Assembly (NCBI RefSeq): GCF_006503695.1
Contig: NZ_SBIK01000017.1
Coordinates: forward strand, 1 to 58,415
DNA length: 58,415 nucleotides
Source of the DNA: Tepidiphilus succinatimandens
GTDB taxonomy: Bacteria > Pseudomonadota > Gammaproteobacteria > Burkholderiales > Rhodocyclaceae
Reading direction: 5' to 3'
Shown: piece by piece, positions 47,313-55,408 of the stretch
Position numbering within the stretch: position 1 is the first letter of the stretch
Layout: each line of letters begins with the position of its first letter
Notes under the pieces: model-generated
The model's database searches: none
The model's input: the letters and a program-made list of their open reading frames with translations, nothing else
Told to the model about the DNA's origin: nothing
Translations under genes and position numbers: made by a program

Positions 47313-47834
47313 ATGAGCGGCAAGTGCTGGGTCTGCAAACGACAGGCGCGCGGCTACGGCCACTCGGACCTCCGGCATCCGGTGGGCGACGCCCGGCGCT
47401 ATCCGATCGACTGGGTGTTCTGCTCGCGGCGTTGCCAGCAGGTGTTTCATGCGCTCTACGGTCAGTGGCTGCGGGTGCAGGAAGGACGCACGCCCAAGAC
47501 GGAGGTGGCCATGATCGACCCGTCTGACGTCGAACTGGCCGCGATGAAGAAGTGCCTCAAGGCCTTCGGCGAGGTCGCGGGCGAGATCGGCTTTGCCAAG
47601 CCGCTGGGCGAGTATTCCGAGGCCGAGGCGCTCCAGGTGATCGACGCCATCGTCACCTGCTACACGGAGGCGATGGTCGAGCACCACGAGGCGACCAAGT
47701 ATCCGCCGGTGCGGGGCTTGAAAGACCCGGTGTCCGACCCCTTCGCCGACCTCGAGGACGATCTGCCGTGGGAGGAGCCGAAGGCTCAAGCGCAGACGGC
47801 ACGCACGGCAGCACCCAAGGAGGCGCGGCGATGA
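47313..47834 (+). CDS. Phage zinc-finger protein, unknown role
   Basis: A 173-residue protein. Cys pairs CWVCKRQARGYGH and FCSRRCQQVFHALYG would form a zinc site in the first 50 residues; a helical middle and an acidic tail (DPFADLEDDLPWEEPK) follow. It resembles a small domain family common in phage early operons (DUF6511-like). The local Shine-Dalgarno is poor, while a strong one (GAGGAGGGG) 52 bases upstream serves an ATG in another frame. Its end overlaps the nuclease start. Confidence 0.7.
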   Translation: MSGKCWVCKRQARGYGHSDLRHPVGDARRYPIDWVFCSRRCQQVFHALYGQWLRVQEGRTPKTEVAMIDPSDVELAAMKKCLKAFGEVAGEIGFAKPLGEYSEAEALQVIDAIVTCYTEAMVEHHEATKYPPVRGLKDPVSDPFADLEDDLPWEEPKAQAQTARTAAPKEARR

Positions 47835-48577
47835 TGGACTTCAACGCCTCCAAGAGCCTGTCGGGTCAGCTCACGGCGCTGATCGACGCCGGGCTGCAGC
47901 AGTCTCGCGCGGCGCAGCCTCGCCGCGCGTACCTGGGCGCCTCGCGCCTCGGGGCCGCGTGCGAGCGCGCGCTGCAGTACGAGTTCGCCGACGCTCCGGT
48001 CGATCCGGGTCGCGAGACCGACGGCCGCATGCTGCGCGTCTTCGAGCGCGGCCACCTCATCGAGGACTGCATGGTCGGATGGCTGCGCGCGGCGGGCTTC
48101 GATCTGCGCACGCGTAACGACGCGGAGGAGCAATTCGGCTTCTCGGCGCTGGACGGGCGCCTGCAGGGCCACGTCGATGGCGTGCTCGTCGCCGGGCCCG
48201 ACCTCGGCTTTGGGGCCGGCTATCCCGCGCTGTGGGAGAACAAGTGCCTGGGCGCCAAATCGTGGCGCGAGTTGGAGAGACATCGCCTCGCGGTCGCCAA
48301 GCCCGTCTACGCCGCCCAGGTCGCGCTCTACCAGGCCTATCTCGAACTGCACGCGCACCCGGCCCTGTTCACGGCGGTGAACGCCGACACGATGGAGATT
48401 CACGCCGAGCTGGTGCCGTTCGATGCGGCGTTGGCGCAGCGCATGTCCGACCGGGCCGTGAAGGTCATCACGGCCACCGAGGCGGGCGAACTGCTGCCGC
48501 GCTCGTTCTCCGATCCCACCCATGTCGAGTGCCGGATGTGTCCGTGGCAGGACCGGTGCTGGAGGGCCGCGGCATGA
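47831..48577 (+). CDS. Cas4-like PD-(D/E)XK nuclease
   Basis: A 248-residue nuclease-like protein. ASRLGAACERALQYEF supplies a first conserved segment, HVDGVLVAGPDLG the acidic strand, ALWENKCLGAKSW the E-x-K pair, and ECRMCPWQDRCW a C-terminal Cys cluster like the Cas4/RecB iron-sulfur site. Phage Cas4-like exonucleases process DNA ends for recombination. Either ATG at 47831 or 47834 may be used; the first overlaps the previous stop. Confidence 0.85.
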   Translation: MMDFNASKSLSGQLTALIDAGLQQSRAAQPRRAYLGASRLGAACERALQYEFADAPVDPGRETDGRMLRVFERGHLIEDCMVGWLRAAGFDLRTRNDAEEQFGFSALDGRLQGHVDGVLVAGPDLGFGAGYPALWENKCLGAKSWRELERHRLAVAKPVYAAQVALYQAYLELHAHPALFTAVNADTMEIHAELVPFDAALAQRMSDRAVKVITATEAGELLPRSFSDPTHVECRMCPWQDRCWRAAA

Positions 48578-48828
48578 ACGAGACACCGCTGCACCCGGTG
48601 CTCGGGGAGCGCCTGATCGACGCACGCGAGGCGGCACTGGCGCTCAATCTGCCGCACTACTGGCTCACGCACGCGAAGGAGCGCCGACGTCTGCGCCTGC
48701 CGCACTACCGGGTGGGCAAGCTGCTGCGTTTCAAGCTCTCCGAACTGATGGCGTGGATGGAGGAACGTCAAGCCCTGCTCACGGCCGACGCAGGGCACGA
48801 GGAGGAGTCGGATGCTGGACTTCAATGA
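48574..48828 (+). CDS. Small phage HTH protein
   Basis: An 84-residue excisionase-like protein (LIDAREAALALNLPHYWLTH, then YRVGKLLRFKLSELMAWMEE). It overlaps the nuclease stop by four bases and the primase start by 17. It probably binds DNA and regulates the replication genes. Confidence 0.78.
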   Translation: MNETPLHPVLGERLIDAREAALALNLPHYWLTHAKERRRLRLPHYRVGKLLRFKLSELMAWMEERQALLTADAGHEEESDAGLQ

Positions 48829-51079
48829 CACCGCACCCGCGCCCGAGATCCCGGCGTCCGAACGCCGCGAGGCCGTGCGCGCCGCGCTGCTCGCGAGGCT
48901 GGAGTCGGTGCTGTTCACCCTGTTCCCCGCTGGAAAGAAGCGCCGCGGCAAGTTCGTCATCGGCGACGTGCTCGGCAGCCCGGGGGACAGCCTGGAAGTC
49001 GTGCTCGACGGCGACAAGGCGGGACTGTGGACCGACCGCGCCGAAGGCTCCGGCGGCGATGTGTTCCACCTGATCGGCCGCCACTACGGCGTGGACGTGC
49101 AGGGCGACTTCGCCCGCGTCCTCGACCTGGCCGAGGACCTCGTCGGCCGAGCCCCCGCGGCCCCGGCGCGCAGGCGCCGCAAGGAGACCCCGGTCGACGA
49201 CCTGGGTCCGGCCACCGCCAAGTGGGACTACCTCGACGCACAAGGGCAGCTCATCGCCGTCGTCTACCGCTACGACCCGCCCGGGCGCAAGAAGGAGTTC
49301 CGGCCCTGGGACGCGCGCCGCCGCAAGATGGCTCCGCCCGAGCCGCGGCCGCTGTACAACCAGCCGGGGATCCACAACGCCGCCCAGGTCGTGCTGGTCG
49401 AGGGCGAGAAGTGCGCCCAGGCCTTGATCGACGCCGGCGTGTGCGCCACCACCGCGATGCACGGCGCGAATGCGCCCGTGGACAAGACCGATTGGTCGCC
49501 GCTCGCCGGCAAGGCCGTCCTCCTCTGGCCCGACCGCGACAAACCCGGCTGGGACTACGCGATGGCCGCGGCGCAGGCCGCGCTGGCCGCCGGCGCCGCC
49601 TCCTGCGACGTGCTGCTGCCGCCCGACGACAAGCCCGAAGGGTGGGACGCGGCCGACGCCGTCGCCCAAGGCTTCGACGTCGCCGCCTTCATCGCCTCGG
49701 GCCCGCGGATGAGCATCAAGCCAGCACTTGGGCAGCCCACGCAGGAGCCTTCCGTCTGGGCCACCGACGACGCGCTGGCGCTGAGCTTCACCAGCCGCTA
49801 CAGCGAAGACTGGCGCTACTGCGCCGCCTGGGGCAAGTGGCTGGTGTGGGACGGCCGGCGCTGGCAGGCGGACGAGACGCTGTTGGTGCACCACCTCATC
49901 CGGGCGATCTGCCGCGAGGCCGCCCTCAAGGCCGACTCCCACCGGCTGGCGGCCAAGCTCGCCGCGAGCAGCACGGTCGGCGGCGTGGAGCGGCTGGCGC
50001 GCACCGACCGGCGGCACGCCTCCACCTCGCAGGAGTGGGACGCGGATCTGTTCGCGCTCAACACGCCGGGCGGCGTGGTCGACCTGCGCACCGGGCGGCT
50101 GCGTCCCCACGACCGCGCCGACCGCATGACCAAGCTCGCCACCGCCACGCCCCGCGGCGACTGTCCCCGCTGGCGGGCGTTCCTGGCCGACGTCACCGGG
50201 GGCGATACCGACCTGCAGGCCTACCTGCAGCGCATGGTGGGCTATTGCCTCACCGGCTCGACGGCGGCGCATGCGCTGTTCTTCCTCTACGGCACCGGCG
50301 CCAACGGCAAGTCGGTGTTCGTGAACACCTTGGCCACGATCCTCGGCGACTACGCCACCAGCGCGCCGATGGACACCTTCATGGAGGCGCGCGGCGACCG
50401 GCATCCGACCGATCTCGCGGGCCTGCGCGGGGCGCGCTTCGTCTCCTCCATCGAGACCGAGCAGGGCCGGCGCTGGAACGAGTCCAAGGTCAAGGCCATC
50501 ACCGGCGGCGACAAGGTCTCGGCGCGCTTCATGCGCCAGGACTTCTTCGAGTACACGCCCCAGTTCAAGCTGGTCATCGCCGGCAACCACAAGCCCGCGA
50601 TCCGCAACGTGGACGAGGCGATGAAGCGCCGGCTGCACCTGATCCCCTTCACCGTGACCATCCCGCCCGAGCGGCGCGACGCCGGGCTCACCGACAAGCT
50701 CCTGGCCGAACGCGACGGGATCCTCGCCTGGGCGGTGCAGGGCTGTCTGGCCTGGCAGCGCGAGGGGCTCCGGCCCCCGGCCAGCGTGGTGTCGGCCACC
50801 GCCGAGTACTTCGACGAGGAGGACGCTGTCGGCGACTTCCTGGACGAAGAGGCGCAGCGCCACCCGCAGGCCCGCGTGGCCGTGGCCGACGTGTTCCAGC
50901 GCTGGCAGGACTGGGCCGGCCGGCGCGGCGAGTACGTGGGCACAAGCCGCTGGCTCGCGCAGCAACTGGCCAACCGCGGCTTCGAGCGCACGCGCATCCA
51001 CGGCGGCGTCAAGGCCCTGGCGGGCCTGTCGCTCAAGCCCAAGGACTCCGGCGTACGGCTCCCGTACCGCGACGACTGA
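48812..51079 (+). CDS. Phage primase-helicase (TOPRIM + D5-type SF3)
   Basis: A 755-residue replication protein. A TOPRIM region (VVLVEGEKCAQALIDAGVCA near residue 193, LLWPDRDKPGWDYA) is followed by a D5_N-like linker and an SF3 helicase with Walker A YGTGANGKSVFVNTLA near residue 490 and the sensor segment FKLVIAGNHKPAIRNVDEAM. The C-terminal region is a winged helix. It primes and unwinds prophage DNA. GGAGGAG precedes the ATG. It is not closely similar to the ssrA-element primase. Confidence 0.92.
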   Translation: MLDFNDTAPAPEIPASERREAVRAALLARLESVLFTLFPAGKKRRGKFVIGDVLGSPGDSLEVVLDGDKAGLWTDRAEGSGGDVFHLIGRHYGVDVQGDFARVLDLAEDLVGRAPAAPARRRRKETPVDDLGPATAKWDYLDAQGQLIAVVYRYDPPGRKKEFRPWDARRRKMAPPEPRPLYNQPGIHNAAQVVLVEGEKCAQALIDAGVCATTAMHGANAPVDKTDWSPLAGKAVLLWPDRDKPGWDYAMAAAQAALAAGAASCDVLLPPDDKPEGWDAADAVAQGFDVAAFIASGPRMSIKPALGQPTQEPSVWATDDALALSFTSRYSEDWRYCAAWGKWLVWDGRRWQADETLLVHHLIRAICREAALKADSHRLAAKLAASSTVGGVERLARTDRRHASTSQEWDADLFALNTPGGVVDLRTGRLRPHDRADRMTKLATATPRGDCPRWRAFLADVTGGDTDLQAYLQRMVGYCLTGSTAAHALFFLYGTGANGKSVFVNTLATILGDYATSAPMDTFMEARGDRHPTDLAGLRGARFVSSIETEQGRRWNESKVKAITGGDKVSARFMRQDFFEYTPQFKLVIAGNHKPAIRNVDEAMKRRLHLIPFTVTIPPERRDAGLTDKLLAERDGILAWAVQGCLAWQREGLRPPASVVSATAEYFDEEDAVGDFLDEEAQRHPQARVAVADVFQRWQDWAGRRGEYVGTSRWLAQQLANRGFERTRIHGGVKALAGLSLKPKDSGVRLPYRDD

Positions 51080-51087
51080 CCACCCAC

Positions 51088-51186
51088 GGTGACCGAAGGT
51101 GACTGGCCCAGGGATTGAATCGCTTTACGCGCGTACGCGCGCGCGGGCGGAAGGGATATTCCCCACGGCGGTCACCTTCGGTCACC
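51088..51186. repeat. 16-bp inverted repeat after the primase gene
   Basis: GGTGACCGAAGGTGAC (51088-51103) and its exact reverse complement (51171-51186) flank 67 bases that contain an alternating GCGCGTACGCGCGCGC tract and a short A/T patch. Each arm is itself a direct repeat of GGTGAC. It could be a primase binding site, origin or terminator structure. Confidence 0.65.
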
Positions 51187-51217
51187 GGCATGAGAACACG
51201 AACGAAGGACTGCAACG

Positions 51218-51694
51218 ATGACAGCAACGATTCTGGCCCTCGACCTGGGCACCACCACCGGCTGGGCGCTGCGCGACCGCACGGGGCGAATCACCAGCGG
51301 CAGCCAATCCTTCAAGCCGCAGCGCTTCGAAGGCGGCGGCATGCGCTACCTGCGCTTTGGCCGTTGGATTTCTGAAATTCAGACATCGGTTTCTGAACTT
51401 CAGTTTTTGTACTTCGAGGAAGTGCGCCGCCACGTCTCCACCGATGCCGCGCACGCCTACGGCGGGTTCCTGGCCACGCTCACGGCCTGGTGCGAGCACC
51501 ACGGCGTCCCCTACCAGGGCGTGCCGGTGGGCACGATCAAGAAGCACGCCACCGGCAAGGGCAATGCGAGCAAGGACGAGATGATGGCGGCCGTGCGTGC
51601 GCGGGGCCACGCCCCGGCGGACGACGACGAGGCCGACGCCCTGGCGCTGTTGCACTGGGCCATCCAGCAGCACGACGCGGCGCAGGAGGCGTGA
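51218..51694 (+). CDS. RuvC-like Holliday junction resolvase
   Basis: A 158-residue RNase H-fold protein of the phage RuvC type. The first catalytic Asp is in ILALDLGTTTGWALRD, the Glu in FLYFEEVRRHVSTDAAHAYG and the last Asp pair in APADDDEADALALLHWA. It would cut branched DNA during phage recombination or packaging. GAAGGA lies upstream of the ATG. The central SEIQTSVSELQFLYF stretch is coded by less GC-rich DNA. Confidence 0.88.
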   Translation: MTATILALDLGTTTGWALRDRTGRITSGSQSFKPQRFEGGGMRYLRFGRWISEIQTSVSELQFLYFEEVRRHVSTDAAHAYGGFLATLTAWCEHHGVPYQGVPVGTIKKHATGKGNASKDEMMAAVRARGHAPADDDEADALALLHWAIQQHDAAQEA

Positions 51695-51695
51695 G

Positions 51696-51905
51696 ATGGA
51701 CATCCCGACCCCTCGCTACCGCTGCCCGCTGGGGCGCCTGCAGCCCGAGCCGATGGACGTGGAAGCCGTCAAGCGCCGCGGCTGGCGCGAGCAACGCCTG
51801 CTCGTCGTCTCCCTGGAGGACGACCGGCTCGATGGGATGGAACGCGAGCTGATCCGCCGAATCGGCGAGCGGCTCTACGGCGCACGGGAGGCGCGCCATG
51901 GCTGA
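51696..51905 (+). CDS. Small phage protein, unknown
   Basis: A 69-residue basic protein (LQPEPMDVEAVKRRGWREQR, then VVSLEDDRLDGMERELIRRI). It starts one base after the resolvase stop and overlaps the next gene by eight bases. Position between a resolvase and an HTH regulator is typical of small accessory proteins in phage early operons; the function is unknown. Confidence 0.65.
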   Translation: MDIPTPRYRCPLGRLQPEPMDVEAVKRRGWREQRLLVVSLEDDRLDGMERELIRRIGERLYGAREARHG

Positions 51906-52335
51906 GTGGACCGTCGAGCGGGTGGCCGAACGCTTCCGGGAGGCGGCCATCACCGCCCACCGCCTGCCGCCCGTGCGCGTGCAGGGCTACTTCAACACCT
52001 GGCCCGCGATCCGCCGCATGCCCTGGGAGACGCTGGGGGCCGAACCCACGATCCGGCGCTTCCCGCCCAGCCCCGAGGCCATCGAGCGCATGCTCGAGAC
52101 CATGCGCTGGGTCTTGTGGCTGGAGGAAGAGGAACGCCACCTGGTATGGATGCGCGCCGAGCGCCACCGCTGGCGCGACATCTGCGCCCGCTTCGGCTGC
52201 GACCGGACCACGGCGTGGCGGCGGTGGCAGCGGGCGTTGCAGACTGTCGCGAACCACCTAAACACCACGCAACAAGGTGCCAGCGCAGCGGCAGGACGAA
52301 GCACCACTCCCAAAGCCATGCGCAACGCCGATTAA
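51898..52335 (+). CDS. Phage HTH protein (DUF6362-like), possible late regulator
   Basis: A 145-residue protein. The N-terminus (WTVERVAERFREAAITAHRL) is typical of a phage family placed before terminase genes. A C-terminal HTH reads WRDICARFGCDRTTAWRRWQ. By position at the end of the early operon it may activate late genes, as Q-like proteins do; that is inference. Confidence 0.75.
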   Translation: MAEWTVERVAERFREAAITAHRLPPVRVQGYFNTWPAIRRMPWETLGAEPTIRRFPPSPEAIERMLETMRWVLWLEEEERHLVWMRAERHRWRDICARFGCDRTTAWRRWQRALQTVANHLNTTQQGASAAAGRSTTPKAMRNAD

Positions 52336-52668
52336 CGCCGCACTCGGCTGCTCGCGGTTTGGGGTTGGATGCGAAACCGGGCGTGCGCACAGGTGCAACA
52401 AATCCGCCGGTCCGAGGGTAGTATCTCGGCTAAGGTCTGGACTGGACAGCGGCGACGGTCAAGCAAGCCGTCCAGCCATCCACGGGTCCTTCCTGGGCAC
52501 CCAGCTATGCGGGGGGCGCGAGCGCGGCGCTTCGATAGCGTCAGGGTGCAAACCGAGGTTTGCAGGGTTTGCGGTTTGCAGCCCTCCAGCCCGAGACCTT
52601 CTCCCCGACACCCCCAGCCCGCCCACGGTCCGCCGTCGGCGGGCTTCTTCGTTTCCGAGGCACCGATT
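52336..52668. other. Early-late junction region of the prophage
   Basis: A 333-base stretch without a supported gene. It contains a G-rich segment (GCGGGGGGCGCGAGCGCGG at 52509-52527), an 18-base palindrome with extra half-sites (52547-52583) and a GCCCGCC/GGCGGGC hairpin followed by TTCTTC near 52618-52650. Such junctions may carry late promoters, packaging signals or terminators; no clear -10/-35 pair was found. Confidence 0.4.
52547..52564. promoter_or_regulatory. Palindrome TGCAAACC-GA-GGTTTGCA
   Basis: An 18-base inverted repeat with a two-base centre. Two more copies of the half-site GGTTTGC follow directly (52566-52579). This looks like an operator for a dimeric regulator upstream of the methyltransferase genes. 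Confidence 0.5.
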
Positions 52669-54090
52669 CTGGACACGCTCGCCGTCACGTACCGCAAGGT
52701 CGAGACGCTGATCCCCTACGCCCGCAATCCGCGCACGCACAGCGACGAGCAGATCGCGCGCATCGCCGCCAGCATCGCCGAGTTCGGCTGGACCAACCCG
52801 ATCCTGGTCGATGGCGAGCACGGTGTGATCGCCGGTCACGGCCGGCTGCTGGCCGCACGCAAGCTGGGGCTCGCCGAGGTGCCGGTGATCGAGCTTGCGC
52901 ACCTGACGCCTGCGCAGAAGCGCGCCTACGTGATCGCCGACAACCGGCTCGCGCTCGATGCCGGCTGGGATGAGGCCATGTTGGCGCTGGAGTTCGCGGA
53001 GTTGGCCGACGCCGGCTTCGATCTGGACCTGACCGGCTTCTCTGCCTCCGAGATCGAAGGCCTGCTCGACCACATCGAGGAGACGGAACCGTCCGCCGAT
53101 GAGGACGAGCGTGCGCCGGAAGGCGACGCGGACGAGGACGACGTCACACCGCCCGCGGTGGCGGTCACACGCCCCCGCGATCTGTGGCTGATCGGTGAAC
53201 ACCGACTGCTGTGCGCCGACAGCCGCGACGCGGCCGCCGTCGCGCGCCTCCTCGAGGGCGAGCGGGCGCACCTGCTCTTCACCAGCCCGCCGTATGCCAA
53301 CCAGCGCGACTACACCACCGGCGGCATCGCGGACTGGGACGCGTTGATGCAGGGCGTGTTCGGCGCTGCCCGCGCGGCACTGCGCGAGGACGCGCAAATC
53401 CTGGTCAACCTCGGGCTCGTGCATCGCGACAACGAGTGGCAGCCGTACTGGGACGGCTGGATCGCATGGATGCGCACGCAGGGCTTTCGGCGCTTTGGCT
53501 GGTACGTCTGGGACCAGTCGGTGACCGTGCCCGGCGACTGGGCCGGGCGGCTGGCGCCCCGGCACGAGTTCGTCTTCCACTTCAACCGACGCTCGCGCAA
53601 GCCGAACAAGATCGTGCCCTGCAAGTGGGCCGGGCACGAGACGCACCTGCGCGCCGACGGATCGTCCACCGCGATGCGCGGCAAGGACGGCAAGGTCGGC
53701 GCCTGGAACCATGCCGGACAGCCCACGCAGGCGTTCCGCATCCCAGACTCGGTCGTCGAGGTGACGCGCCAGCGCGGCCGCATCGGTGAAGGCATCGACC
53801 ATCCGGCCGTATTCCCGCTGGGCCTGCCGAAGTTCTTCATCGAGGCCTACACCGACGCGGGCGAGATCGTCTTCGAGCCGTTCGCGGGCTCGGGCACCAC
53901 GCTGCTGGCCGGCCAACTCACCGGCCGCCCGGTACGCGCCATCGAACTCGCCCCCGAGTACGTGGACGTCGCGCTGCGCCGCTGGCTGCAGCACCACCCG
54001 GGCACGGCGCCGGTGCTGGAGGGCAGCGGTCGGACCTTCGACGAGGTGGCGGCCGAGCGGCTGGGCGAGACGGCGGAGGTCACTGCATGA
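52669..54090 (+). CDS. ParB-nuclease-like / DNA methyltransferase fusion 1
   Basis: About 473 residues. The N-terminal ParB-like domain (LIPYARNPRTHSDEQIARIA, VIAGHGRLLAARKLGLAEVP) joins an adenine- or cytosine-N4-type methyltransferase with SPPY (LLFTSPPYANQRDYTTGGI) and the SAM motif FEPFAGSGTTLLAGQLTG near the C-terminus, beta-class order. No ATG exists near the family N-terminus. CTG at 52669, or ATT at 52666, after GAGG is the likely start, while the frame stays open to 52369. It probably protects phage DNA from host restriction. It overlaps the next gene by four bases. Confidence 0.85.
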   Translation: MDTLAVTYRKVETLIPYARNPRTHSDEQIARIAASIAEFGWTNPILVDGEHGVIAGHGRLLAARKLGLAEVPVIELAHLTPAQKRAYVIADNRLALDAGWDEAMLALEFAELADAGFDLDLTGFSASEIEGLLDHIEETEPSADEDERAPEGDADEDDVTPPAVAVTRPRDLWLIGEHRLLCADSRDAAAVARLLEGERAHLLFTSPPYANQRDYTTGGIADWDALMQGVFGAARAALREDAQILVNLGLVHRDNEWQPYWDGWIAWMRTQGFRRFGWYVWDQSVTVPGDWAGRLAPRHEFVFHFNRRSRKPNKIVPCKWAGHETHLRADGSSTAMRGKDGKVGAWNHAGQPTQAFRIPDSVVEVTRQRGRIGEGIDHPAVFPLGLPKFFIEAYTDAGEIVFEPFAGSGTTLLAGQLTGRPVRAIELAPEYVDVALRRWLQHHPGTAPVLEGSGRTFDEVAAERLGETAEVTA

Positions 54091-55352
54091 GCTGGCTGGC
54101 CGATCGCATCGAGCACTGGCCGATCGACAAGCTGCTGCCCTACGTGCGCAACGCCCGCCAGCACTCGGACGAGCAGATCGCCCAGATCGCGGCCTCCATC
54201 GCGGAGTTCGGCTTCGTCAATCCCATTCTCACCGGCGCCGACGGTGTGCTGGTCGCGGGCCATGGGCGGCTTGCCGCCGCGCGCAAGCTGGGCCTGCCCA
54301 CAGTGCCGGTGGTGGTGCTCGATCACCTCACGCCGACCCAGCGCCGCGCCCTGGTGCTCGCCGACAACCGGCTCGCGGAACTCGCGACCTGGGACGATGC
54401 CCTGCTGCGCATCGAACTGGAGGCGCTGCAGGACGATGGCTTCGATCTCGATCTCACCGGATTCGACGCCGATGCACTGGCAGAACTGCTGGCCGATGAG
54501 GAACCACAGATCGAGGGCCGGACGGAGGACGACGCCATCCCGGAGATGCCGGAAGAGCCGGTGTCCAAGCCGGGCGACGTCTGGCGACTCGGGCCGCACC
54601 GCCTGGTCTGCGGGGACGCGACCACCGCCGAGGCCTACGCGCGCCTGTTTCCGGACGGCGAGCGGGCGGACATGGTCTTCACCGATCCGCCCTACAACGT
54701 GAACTACGCCAACAGCGCGAAGGACAAGCTGCGCGGCAAACACCGCCCCATCCTCAACGATGCGCTGGGCGAAGGCTTCTACGATTTCCTCTTTGATGCG
54801 CTGGCGCTGATCATGGCGCACACCCGAGGCGCGATCTACGTCGCCATGTCCTCCAGCGAACTGGACACGCTGCAAGCGGCCTTCCGCGCCGCCGGCGGGC
54901 ACTGGTCGACCTTCATCATCTGGGCCAAGAACACCTTCACGCTGGGCCGCTCGGACTACCAGCGCCAGTACGAGCCGATCCTCTACGGCTGGCCCGAAGG
55001 CGCGACGCGCCACTGGTGCGGCGACCGCGACCAGGGCGACGTCTGGCAGATCAAGAAGCCAGCGAAGAACGATCTGCACCCGACCATGAAGCCGGTGGAT
55101 CTGGTCGAGCGGGCCATCCGCAACTCCAGCCGCCCCGGCGACGTGGTGCTCGACCCCTTCGGCGGCTCGGGCACGACCTTGATCGCCGCTGAGAAGGCCG
55201 GGCGCGTGGCGCGGCTGATCGAGCTCGACCCGAAGTACGTGGATGTGATCGTGCGGCGCTGGCAGGACTGGACGGGGCGGCAAGCCACCCGCGAGGCGGA
55301 TGGCCTGGCCTTCGATCAGGCGGCGAGCGACTCGTCGGCGATCGCGCAGTGA
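54087..55352 (+). CDS. ParB-nuclease-like / DNA methyltransferase fusion 2
   Basis: A 421-residue relative of the gene just upstream, with the same architecture: a ParB-like N-terminus (LLPYVRNARQHSDEQIAQIA, LVAGHGRLAAARKLGLPTVP), then a methyltransferase with DPPY (VFTDPPYNVNYANSAKDKL) and LDPFGGSGTTLIAAEKAGR. DPPY suggests adenine-N6 methylation, while SPPY in the neighbour is more often cytosine-N4. The two may therefore mark different bases; specificities are unknown. ATGA overlap ensures coupled translation. Confidence 0.9.
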   Translation: MSWLADRIEHWPIDKLLPYVRNARQHSDEQIAQIAASIAEFGFVNPILTGADGVLVAGHGRLAAARKLGLPTVPVVVLDHLTPTQRRALVLADNRLAELATWDDALLRIELEALQDDGFDLDLTGFDADALAELLADEEPQIEGRTEDDAIPEMPEEPVSKPGDVWRLGPHRLVCGDATTAEAYARLFPDGERADMVFTDPPYNVNYANSAKDKLRGKHRPILNDALGEGFYDFLFDALALIMAHTRGAIYVAMSSSELDTLQAAFRAAGGHWSTFIIWAKNTFTLGRSDYQRQYEPILYGWPEGATRHWCGDRDQGDVWQIKKPAKNDLHPTMKPVDLVERAIRNSSRPGDVVLDPFGGSGTTLIAAEKAGRVARLIELDPKYVDVIVRRWQDWTGRQATREADGLAFDQAASDSSAIAQ

Positions 55353-55408
55353 ATCACGAACCCGGTCAGATAGGGCAGCCCGCGCGGGATGTGCTGCCCC
55401 ATCGCGAC

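Noticed and set aside
45747..47789. A 680-codon minus-strand frame over the ATPase region
   Set aside because: It is antisense to the ATPase with a clear Walker A and to genes with good Shine-Dalgarno sites.
48779..51001. A 740-codon minus-strand frame opposite the phage primase
   Set aside because: Composition is Gly/Arg/Val-rich with no motifs; the plus-strand primase is clear.
52369..52668. N-terminal extension of the first ParB-methyltransferase to an ATG at 52369
   Set aside because: The extra 100 residues are Arg/Pro/Ser-rich, pass through the palindrome and hairpin, and have no similarity to ParB-like N-termini.
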